NCBI RefSeq assembly: GCF_949628215.1
Contig: NC_134278.1
Location: forward strand, 49,070,191 to 49,134,190
Source: Phalacrocorax aristotelis
Lineage: Eukaryota; Chordata; Aves; Suliformes; Phalacrocoracidae
DNA: 64,000 nucleotides
Direction of reading: 5' to 3'
This document shows positions 37,401 to 64,000 of this stretch, piece by piece (positions within the stretch are counted from its first letter, which is position 1; the number at the start of each line of letters is the position of its first letter). Position numbers and translations under genes: made by a program. Below the pieces are notes generated by a model. It was not told where the DNA came from. It did no database searches and saw only the letters and a program-made list of their open reading frames with translations.

Positions 37401-40400
37401 GTGGTGTGGGGTGCACACATCGTGCTTACATGGGGCTGCGTGCCCCGGCCCTGCGAGACCCTCTGAATTTTACCACAGCATCCAGGCACAAATAATTAAC
37501 ACCAGACTTCTGCCCTGGGGCATGTGTCAGCTGGAAGAATATCACATTTGGGGACAAAGAAGAAAAGAAATTTTTTTTTCCAGAATGATTTATCACCAGC
37601 CCTTTGAGTCTGACCAGACGTCTGCAATGCTGGAAGCTGTCCTGAGGAAGAGGGATTTATTTATTTAAAGAGGTACTAAACTTTTCACAGTGAGCAATGT
37701 TTGCTAAAGACAGGTCTAAGTCAGGAGCTGCAAGGCACAACCTTTAGCTGTCTGTCTGAGCACTTGCCTATGTGTGTGTGTGGAGCCTGAGCAGATCCCC
37801 CCCCCCTTCCCTGTACTCAGAGAAGCAGTTGCTTCTGGTCTGAAACAAGTGAAGAATTTCAGGGCCCAGAAGGATTTAAAAAAAAAAAAACCAAAGTGAC
37901 CCCCAACTCTGTAGTTTAGTATTTACCAGGAAATGGGAGATCCTTGGAATTTGCCTTAGCCCATATTGCTATTTTATATTTACATCATGGGATAAAACAG
38001 TGAAACAGTTTTGGATGCTGGTGCCAGAGCCCAGGACAGCGCTATGGAGGGTAAGCTGCTGTTGTGCACTGCCTGGGGCGTGACTTCTGCATTTAACATT
38101 GCAGCTTGGCGTTGCCCAGCCAGGGAGGGCTACAGGGTCACTCAAGCCCAAATTCCTCTCCCTGGGGAGGGTTCCAGCCATGAGGCTGCTGCTGTGTTTG
38201 AAAAGGGAAGGAGGGGAAAGCTGTGATGCACAGGGAACTCTGTCCTGGCAGATTGTTTGTTAAACATGCTCTGAAAATGCCTGTTGAATCACACCACCCA
38301 AAATACTGAACCAGAGCAAACAGCTAGTACCTCGCCCCAAGTGAGGTACTGAGTTAGCTGAATTGAGTAAACTGAGCTCAGACAGACACTTTACTAAAAT
38401 CCCCCAGAGGATTATACAGTCAAGTGGAGATGCCTCAGGCTAACTCTGGTGCAGGATTTAAATGCCGATTAAGTTGGGTGTATCAATACGTAATTTTAGG
38501 GGGTAGGCTTTCCAAAAGAGATTTCAAAATTCAGCAAAGTGTCTGCCAGACCTCTGCAAGAGCAGGGGGAAAGGAAACCTAGATCTCAAAATGGGATTCA
38601 GAGTAGCTGTCAGGTTAAGCATTAAGTCACAGGAGGTATGAACCAGGCATGCAAGGCACCTGGGGATCTGAAGTCCTGCAGCACCCAGGCCACTGACACC
38701 ATCTATGGGGATGCCTGAATACCCCTTTTTCTCCCTGGAAGAGAGTCTCATGTCTGCTTCTGGGAAGAAGGGGCCTCTATTCATCCAGTGACTGAGAAAT
38801 AAATCTCAGGTTTATTTCTAAATCTAACCCTGCAAATGTTCATCTCAAGTGCTGGGTAGCCCCTGTTACTCCATCTGCACTGCGGGTAGCCTGTCTTCTG
38901 CATGGACCTCTTGGATGGGCACTGTAGCTTCTCTCCAGCCCTGTCTCTGCCCCCATCTCCTTTTGCTCCTGTCTGGAGCCCATGGCTGGACCCTGGACCT
39001 GGTACATTGCTTGCTGTGTCGAGGGCTGTTGATGGGCCCTATTACCAGTCCCCAGATCTACCCACCGTGGTCCAACCCTGTGGGACTGCACCCATCGCCA
39101 AGGGCATGGTCTGTGCTGGTGTCCTCCTCGCTCCCAGCTCCCTCAGCTAACAGCTGAGGCCACTGCTAGCTGCTACACAGGGAAAATGGGCTGTCCAGAG
39201 GGTCTTAGCCCTGGTGACCGCATCACCCAGCACAAGCTGCAGCTGACAGGTAGGACAAAGGAGCTGCTAAACAGAGGACCTACAACCTTCAGGGGAGCCT
39301 GAGATGGGGTGGCACCTGAACACCTGTCCCAATCTTGGAGGATTCCCCCATCGCAGGGGTTTAGATCCCTGTCAGTCATTTGCTGGTGGCCCAAAAGGGA
39401 GACTCAGCTAGAGGCTGCCACGCCTTTCTAGCTGGCTGGAGAGAGACAACTTTCCTGACCAAAATCTGCCCTCCATTTCAACTCTGCTGCCCTCAGCCAC
39501 CAGTGGAGGCCACCCTGCGGCCCTCTGGTCTGTAGGCAGCCCAAAAATCCTATCTGCACCAAGGCCTGCAGAGCAGGGTGAAGTGGCTGACTGGTTAAAT
39601 GATTCAATCTAACACATCCCTCCTCAAGTCACTGGTACATCATCCTTGGCTCCCCAAGTAACAGCCAAATAGAGAACTTCCATGGTTCAGTTACTACACC
39701 TAAGCACTAGCCTGATGGCTGGCGTAGGAGTTTGGGATGAGCTACAGCCAACATGTCTCAAAATTAGCCTCTGACAGCTGGGGGGAATGGCTCTTCCTTC
39801 AGCTCCATAAGCAGGAGCTCTGTGGGCTTGTGCATCTGAAAACAAAAGCACACAGTTCTTATCCTGTCATCCACTGAGAGATGTGGCACATCCACATCTG
39901 GCTGGTGATTGCTCTCCGTGTTTCTGACAGGTCCTGCTGCAACATGTGTCTTGTCACCCCCAACCACTCTGGGGGACTGAAGAGGCCCCAACATCCCTTT
40001 GCAGTTAATGCTCTGATGTATATTCCTTGAACCTAATTAGATCCATAAAGCAGAAATCAGTGCACGTTGGTGTTAAACCCCGATGAACAGAAAACATGTT
40101 TTCCAGAACGCGTCTCCAGGTGACATCCACCATCATGGTGACTCTCTCTGACCCAGCGTTGCTGTCCCCAGTTGGCAGAACAGTCTGCCTGATTCTCACC
40201 AAAGGGAACAAGCATCAAAAATAACAAAAGCTACCGAAAACCTCTAATGAAATGGTCCCAATAAGGTTTCTAATTCATTAGCTGGAAGCAATTTTGTAAC
40301 TTTGATACCACTCCCCCTCAATCGACTTCCTCTGGCAAGTGCAAAGGCCCTGGAAGGCTCCACCAGGCAGGAAGAATGGGCAGCAGGCCCACGGCAGCAA

Positions 40401-42114
40401 ACTGTTTAATGACTGGGTTGCTGTGTGAGTGACTGTCATCTGTGAGAGGGAGATGTTTTCCAGTTTGTCCTTGGCAGCCAAAGCTCTGCAAGCTAGTGCT
40501 AGAGGACAACCACACTGCGAGTACATGAGGTTTCAAGAAATTTTGCTTTTGCTTTTAGGCATTTTGAGTGATAGGTGCTCTTGCAAAGATCAGATTTGGA
40601 TCTGCCGTTCCTCAAAGGTCAAGGAGGTCTGAGCATCTCTAATCAGGAAAAGCAATCCCTTTAATTTAAAAATACAGCTGGAGGTTTGTTTGTGTACTGC
40701 CAACAACAGAGGTTTCCCAAGCTCTGCAATTTATGGGCAGCGATCACAAATGTTTATTACTTTTTTACTGTAATGCAAAGTTTTCCTAGTACCTGTGTCT
40801 ACCTAGTGAAAGGCAAAATGAAAGGTAAACCATACAAGAGCTGATGTATCGGTCCCTGTGAATAGTCTTAGGTCTACAGCTTTATGCCGCTCATGATGAA
40901 AACACATTTTTCATACTGAGAAGCTTTAAACCAAAAAGCAATTTCAGCAGCAGAACGTAAATTATTAACACTAAATCTATGAAGTAGGAAGTATTTAACA
41001 GCTTGGCCCAGCTACTGAAATAGATACCTGCACATACCCACATTTCAAAGCTTGTTCTCCTACAGCAGAGCTTTCTCTGAAATATAACACTACCAGAAAC
41101 CATAATATTCTGTTGAGGAATGACAGTTTCATTTGAAACAATCAGAAGACACTAAGTGTTGTTTATCGGCTCCTGTTACAGCTCCAAAGGATTCTTAATG
41201 GTGAAATGCCTGAGCTTGTTATTCAGTTTCTTTCCCAGGAAGGAAACAACAGTCCACGTTACAGCACTTTTGTCACTTGCTGTCAAAATGACATGATGTT
41301 GCACACCAGAAATGGCCTAAAAGCATAAAGCAGCACAGAAAGCAGTTTTTCACCAGCTAAGTATTTTCATCCAAACTTCTAAAAAAATTGCATTAACTGG
41401 TGTATAAATAACTAATGAATAAATTCCTCTGTTATTTAGTATGCTCATGGTTGTTCAATGACTTTTAGGTGGCAAAGCAAACATTAATTTTTTTGCTGTT
41501 GCTCGTCTTCCGACACTTTCAAAGTCCCAGAGGAGAAGAAAATATATTTGATGGCATCACTAAAATGCAATATATCTTAACGTTCATCTGTTCTTCTAGT
41601 GAAGAGATGTCAGAGGTTAAGTACAACTCTTTGCAGGGAAAGAAAAGCAGCATGAAAATGATGGTGCTAAGATCTACATGGAATTTCCACTTATGAAACC
41701 AGGTGGTCCTGCTGAATTAAGGTCTTTCATGCAGCTCAACATACAGCTGGTCTGTAGCTTCAATGTGTGCAATCTTACACTTGTAATACAACCTTGCTTC
41801 GTAAAACCAGGAAATTCCACCCCCCTCAATGTCTGGGGGAATGCTTACTTTGGAATCCACACAGTGAACGTTCATCCAGTCTCCTGAAGTACTGAAAGCG
41901 TCAAATCAAGATGAATACTACAAAATCAAGCCCTTTCTATTGGTTTTCTTCTGATTATTTCCCCAGTATTTTGACAGTGATTCTAAGATGAAAACTATAG
42001 ATATTTTGGACCTAATCTTGCCCTGTTTAGGCTACAGACAAATATCTAATTTAATGCTTCGGTTAGCACTATCAGACACCTACCTAATACACATATTATT
42101 TTAAATAGTATGTG

Positions 42115-42128
42115 CCCCCCCCCCCCCC
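42115..42128 (+). repeat. C14 homopolymer run
   Basis: Fourteen consecutive cytosines (fourteen G on the minus strand). The run is G-quadruplex-prone and its length is likely to be error-prone in sequencing. Confidence 0.9.
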
Positions 42129-45100
42129 GCACAAGGGGTTTAGGAATAATATCTCTTCTTCCTTTTTGTGCATAGAAGGCCTGATAGGCATTGAAAGTAG
42201 TGCACATGCACAAACTGTAGTCTTCTAAACAGCACACTGCAGGCTAGAAATGTCACACTTGCAGTGACACCATCTACCCAGTGACTCCAGCTCTCGTGCT
42301 GCATCTGCTGCGGAAGCCAAAAACCTTTAGTGAAAATCACCACGAACTGACTCTTGCCATTCAGACTTCCAGCATGAAACTTACCCTGCTATGGGTAAGG
42401 GCACAAGCACCAAGTTTGTTCCTTGCCTCTGTTAACTCCTGCTATCAAGGCAGAGGCATGTCTACAGAACAGATTCTCACTGACATGTTATTGCTCAGCT
42501 TCGGTTTTAAATGTTGAATTTTCAGTTTATCTTCTTATGGAAAATTAGGAGAAATGGCCAAATCACAGTCCTCCTAGTCCAGAATTTCAGTTCATTTCTG
42601 CAGATGCCAGTAGCTAGTCCAGCTTCCTCGAGGGAACTCCATCACTGGGATTTCTCTGCCATGAATAAACTGAGCTTATTCAGAAATGACTGTTCAGGAA
42701 TAATGTTATCTTGAGGACACACCTTGGTAATCTTCAGAGACATGAGAATTGGAAAGCCACCCCACCTCCCCCTCCTGCAAGGGCAAGGAAAAGAAAAAAG
42801 CCCAAGGGATGCTTTTTCTTTTCCTGGCATGCAGTATAGTAAGGCAGAAGTAATTAAAAGCACATACGGAGAAATGAACAAAGTTACCAAACCTGGCTGT
42901 TCAAACAGCATGGACTGTCCAAATCCTGAGAGGTTTGTGCAAAGAGGCAATTGCACAAAAGCTGTCTACTGAAGATTTTCAAAGTAGAAGAGCTTGGCAG
43001 AAAATTGGGTGGTTGTTTATTAGCTTGGCTTCCAACTCCCTCCCTCTACCGGCCACCGCCCCCGCCCCCCAAATCCTACTCAGCTTGGAAAACCCCTTTC
43101 ACAAGAGAGGTTGTCAGGAAGAGTCTATAAGCAGATCTTTTGGCAATCCTGAGGGGCTACCTCAGACTAAAAATAAATAAATGACCTGACAACACAGGTA
43201 TTCAAAAGTTATTGCTTGACACATCGAATCCAAAAGTACTGCTGCTCATGTTTCTGCCTTCCTACAGACAGATGGCAAAGTAGGGTCAAGTCAAGAGAAT
43301 CCTGGTGAAACAGATGTCCTAGGTGCCAGGAACAGGCGGCTCCAAACTCGTCTTGAGCGTCCTTATTCTTACATACCACAGGCCAGCTGCCCTTCTTCCA
43401 CCATTAGATCTGGGTGGTTATATTACTGGGGAGGGCGCAGCACCTACCTAAAGGCAGTATCTTTGGGGTTTTTTTTTTGTGTGTTTTTTTTTAGCTACCC
43501 AGATGTAAATTAACTCCAATGTAAAGGAATTCAAATACCTCTTTCTGTGAAGAATATGAAAACTCTCAGCTTTTAAAAATACTTCTTTTTTCACATAAAT
43601 CAACTGTGTTGCAAAAGTATTCTCATGGGAGCAAAGACAACTAAGATATCTTTACATTAGTATCAGAAGGAGCAATATGTAAAGAGTTCATTTATTTCCA
43701 CTTAAAAACATGTTTCGGTTCATGTAGCATAAGCCTTTCACAGGACTATACAGCTTTTTTTGATTTTGATCTTGGCACAAATCATTGGTGTCTATTTTTC
43801 TAAGAAACATGATTCTGAAAAAGCAGATAGTTGCGAGGAGGTTGCTTTGCCCAGCTAGTGAATTTTGCTTCATGTACTAGAAGTAAAAGGCACAAAATAC
43901 AGAGGACCTTCATAAAATGGCATTTCCACTGTAGAGAGGAGAAGTTAACCTTGAAAGCAGACTAACAGAGATTTCATTAGGTTTTATATAGCAGGAATGG
44001 ATTGGCTCCAGGTCTACTTAATCCAAACCCTGAAGGTTTAAATCCCACTATATTACAGGAGCATTACTTGCTCAGAGTTAATTACAGATTCCAGCTGGAG
44101 CATGACCCCTTCTGCACCGAAAGGAGCGACTCAACTAATAGGACAGCTCTGCAACATCACTTTTTTGGCACCTGAATCCTGGACTTGGCATACCTGATTG
44201 AGATCAATTAAAATGTAGACATTAAGACCCCATTACAGAAACGCAATGCCTTCCCAATAGAGATACCAGCATTCTACAAGGGATACTCTTGAACACCTCT
44301 TATTCTGTCAGTGGTGTCTCCAGCAAGCCAGCTCCACCTTCAATAATATTGACTGCTACTCAAAGAGAAATGCTTGTTTCCGAACTCCCCACATTTCAGG
44401 TCATCTGCCCTGATACTGAGCCATTCAGGGAACTCAGGTTCAGCAGAAAGCTTCAGGAGGAAAATGAATGGTTTGTAATCTGTGCCAGAAATTTTGTGTT
44501 TGAGCAGCTGCAGAACAAGGAAAAGCATTTTTAGGAACCAAGACCTGAAGAGATGATTGAAGTGGCTGTGCCCAAGCCTTTGCAATTCAGCGCACCGACA
44601 CAGTTCAGCTCTATTTCACAAATGCCCGAGGACCATGTTTTCCACACACCCTATCCCGCATAGCTTTTGTCGCAGAGGCGAAGCTCTGCTCTCTTGATGG
44701 TACTGTAACATTCAGTAAGAGGCCAGATGCCACAGCTGTGAGGTTTAACAAGTGGACATGGCACTCCTTTATGTGCTTTGTTTCTGCCATGCAGGGAAGC
44801 TGTTGAAAACCCCAGATTACAATAGAAAGCAGTTCACATACCTCTGGGAAAAGGGGGATGCTGAACATGAACCCTGTTTTTACAGCTTGGAGGGAAAAAA
44901 AACCCAACCCTGCCTCGGCTTCTGGAAGAATATATATCAGTTCATCCAAAAGTGAGAAGCAGCAGTGTTTTCCGGAGGGGCAACAAGACTAATAAAAATT
45001 GGAAGAATATGTTTTTGCTCTGCAAAATCAAACCCTAATTGTTGCAGTGCATCAGAGTTTAGACAGCTAGTAGGCAAATACTCACATCTACTTTACAGCT

Positions 45101-45919
45101 CTACAGCCTAGAAGGGAAAGATATGAAATGGCAGTTCAAATACTGCACCTGTGTCAAATCATTAGGATGCCTGACTACCAGCTCTTGTTGTTCTGCAGCC
45201 AGAACTAGGTTATATACGTATGTTCAGATTTTGGCTTGTCAGAGAACATTCTGTCAAAGGCATTTAGGAAAAACTGAACTTGAGCGATCTGGATAAAGCT
45301 GTGGTTTTGGGATGGTGGGGTGTTTTTGTGGGTTTTTTGTTTGGTTGGTTAGTTGATTCTTTTTTCTTCTTTTTTTTTTAAACCAGTGTCCAGTCTACTC
45401 TTCAGAAATAGTTGAAGAGCTAACAGCAGATGGGTTGTCAAAGAGTATCTGTAAGGCTTGACTGAGATCACAGTGAGAATCTAAGAATCCTTCAAGTTTT
45501 CCATCCTCCAATTTTCTCTTCTGTGTGGAAATAAATGACAGAAGAGAAAACTGGTGACATTTTTAATTCTCTTTGGAAAGAAAGAACAATTTAGCAACAT
45601 TGTCATTATAGACTGTAACACACGAACAGCATGTAATACAAGCTTTTTAATAATATTTGACTTAATTACCCAGGTTACTGTCTCTTCAGTATTTCATGGT
45701 TATCACTGAACACCTTCAATTCACATTCTTAAATAAGTTACTATGTAAATAAAGTATGCTCAGAGTTCTTGTACGTGGACAGTACTTACATTTAATTACG
45801 GATGATCTGGATATGTTTATAGGCGCAAAATACATTAAAATTGTTTACAGGAAATAATCTCAACTAGCACTAACTCTGGAATCTAAATGTTCACAACAGC
45901 ACTGACAGTAGCGCAGCTA

Positions 45920-45925
45920 TTTATT
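45920..45925 (-). promoter_or_regulatory. PREP: Candidate PREP poly(A) signal
   Basis: AATAAA on the minus strand, about 225 nt downstream of the PREP stop codon. It is the first canonical hexamer I see past the stop. Alternative downstream sites are possible. Confidence 0.5.
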
Positions 45926-46149
45926 TGAACATGCTTTTCAAAATGCACTTTGGAATGCAGTAGAAAAGAAATTCAAAGAAACGCCAAAAAGAGGGAAGCA
46001 CAGCAGATCAAAACTCCATAGCAGGTTGTATCAATAAAATATTAGACTGCAGTTCTTAAACGTAAGTACTACACTGAGTAGTAGTCTGGTTGGTCTTAAA
46101 TGGTGTTAAAGCCCTTGTTTTCTAAAGGAGACAGTAATAACCATTTTGC

Positions 46150-62877
<16,728 letters not shown>

Positions 62878-64000
62878 CTAAGACAAGAGAAAAAGAAATC
62901 TGAAATGCTGTTATTATCGTAACTCTGCACAACTGCTGTTAACAAGAATCGGAGGTGACCACTTCCACGGTGTCCAATGGGTAATACTTTCCAAGCAATC
63001 TGCACCAGTTGCCCAGGTCAGGTTCAGGAATAGCCATCCCTGCTTGGTTGCTTAACAGCTCTGGAAAATGTATCAAAATGAGACAATACAAAAGGTATGA
63101 CAGTATAATTTTTACGTATCTTATCTATCAATTCTACATACAAGGTGGTTTAAGAAAACGCTACAAAACCAATAAAAGTCTCTGCAAGGGAAGACTGGCA
63201 TTGTGAAAAAGCAAGGACTGCATGGTCCACCGTATATGAAAGCAGCAAAGGCTGAGCTGGCAAGGAGAATGAACAGAACTAAAACCACATTTCCAATCTA
63301 AAATTATAATTTCTAAACATTTCTCCTTTTTAAAAATTCAAAATTTCAGACACTTGAGAACAATGGACAGAGAAGAAAGAAACTCATAGTAGTGTGGTGA
63401 CTTAGTGAGACCCCACTAATCATTACATTGTTGTGCATTTCAGAGAGCTATGTTTCTACCAAATAAATACGTAAGACACTCTGAAGATCTGATCTTGTAC
63501 CACTGAAATCACAGAGAATTTCTTTACATCAGTTGATGCATCAGTCTTTGGTTGTAAAAACATAAACTTAAGCACATGCAGAAGGCCAAAGATATTTAAA
63601 TAAGTCACTGTATTTTGGTTTTAGTATTAATACATTGGCATTAACAACATTTCTCAATCTGAGTCACTCCACACATCGGATTCAAGTCAAAAGAGTAAAC
63701 TTTGAACAGCCGTTTCTTACTAGGCCTTGTGAAAACAGCAAAAAGCTGACTACTCAACACATGTACATGCAGCATGAATTCATGAAAGCAAGTCTGTATC
63801 CAGCAAAAGTGGACTAAGAATTGGCCAGTCTTTCTAGGTTGTCTCAATGACCACTGCACCTCATCAGGGTGGTAACATAAGCCATGATAGAAACTTTTGT
63901 AGCACTCAGTGCATTTTCAGACATTACCTGGCAACGAGAACCAGGAGCCCTAATGCTGTAGAACCCCCAAACCCATCCAGCAAGACAACTGAAAGGGAGA
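62878..64000 (-). other. PREP: PREP intron, partial (runs off the right edge)
   Basis: The sequence upstream of the exon at 62877 shows no match to the preceding PREP segment (the GIDASDYQT region), so that exon must lie beyond 64000. A stretch near 63928-63989 is bounded by AG- and GT-like sites, but its translation is not PREP. Confidence 0.8.

Larger units (their letters stand above)
26731..45895. other. Intergenic sequence between LINE cluster and PREP 3' end, no supported genes
   Basis: About 19 kb. I found no exon chain, RNA gene or clear autonomous mobile element. Open frames up to 153 codons (34940-35401 minus) lack family resemblance. Simple-sequence features are a (GTTT)6 run at 34389-34412, short GT runs near 36.0 and 37.77 kb, and a C14 run at 42115-42128. 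The stretch 27.6-28.15 kb, rich in AT-hook, POU- and GATA-like motifs and not repeat-like, is the best candidate for a regulatory block. Some of 29.0-30.5 kb resembles old dispersed repeats, but I cannot name a family. Confidence 0.6.

Noticed and set aside
41469..41696. 75-codon plus-strand frame starting with a hydrophobic, signal-peptide-like stretch
   Set aside because: A short hydrophobic start is common by chance in T-rich DNA. The rest has no recognisable features and no splice context.
44289..44534. 81-codon plus-strand frame of fairly protein-like composition
   Set aside because: No known family, an equal-length frame overlaps on the opposite strand, and there is no promoter or exon signal. 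Not enough to call a gene.
63928..63989. Exon-like segment on the minus strand with TTTCAG before and CCAG|GTAATG after
   Set aside because: Translation in all frames fails to match the PREP segment expected upstream of residue 440, and the phase is unsupported. Treated as a chance splice-like pair.

Overview
This is vertebrate nuclear DNA, most likely from a bird. It has split genes with consensus splice sites, a dense CpG island and long AT-rich non-coding stretches. The LINE relics are of the chicken-repeat-1 (CR1) type, including one 3' end with the tandem tail motif typical of avian CR1. No Alu, B1 or L1-like sequence was noticed. The species cannot be named from the sequence alone.

Two protein-coding genes can be supported, both on the minus strand. 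POPDC3 lies on the left. Its three coding exons (4878-4388, 2531-2423, 1528-1208) splice into one 306-residue frame. The exon carrying the start codon probably begins at 5131, and the promoter probably lies in the CpG island at about 13.1-14.05 kb. PREP (prolyl endopeptidase) lies on the right. Only its last five coding exons are inside the window (62877-62741, 56730-56636, 53651-53520, 48997-48841, 46444-46150). They join in phase to encode the last 271 residues, including the whole Ser-Asp-His catalytic triad. The earlier PREP exons lie beyond position 64000. The order POPDC3 then PREP on one strand matches the human 6q21 arrangement (BVES-POPDC3-PREP).

The roughly 32 kb between the genes (about 14.05-45.9 kb) holds no gene I can support. 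Its clearest structure is a repeat cluster at 23.3-26.75 kb. This contains a 300-bp element present twice in direct orientation, a 305-bp GGAAA-type microsatellite, a minus-strand CR1 3' end, and an older plus-strand CR1-like LINE with the second 300-bp copy inserted inside its reverse transcriptase region. Smaller CR1 3' tails lie at 9.6 kb and 49.2 kb.

The two genes are not an operon and have no direct functional link. POPDC3 is a muscle-associated cAMP-binding membrane protein, and PREP is a cytosolic peptidase. I found no tRNA, rRNA, CRISPR or prokaryote-type system, and nothing I would call a new biological system. The most useful leads are the duplicated element, the POPDC3 5' end structure, the diverged POPDC3 C-terminus, and a few possible conserved non-coding blocks.
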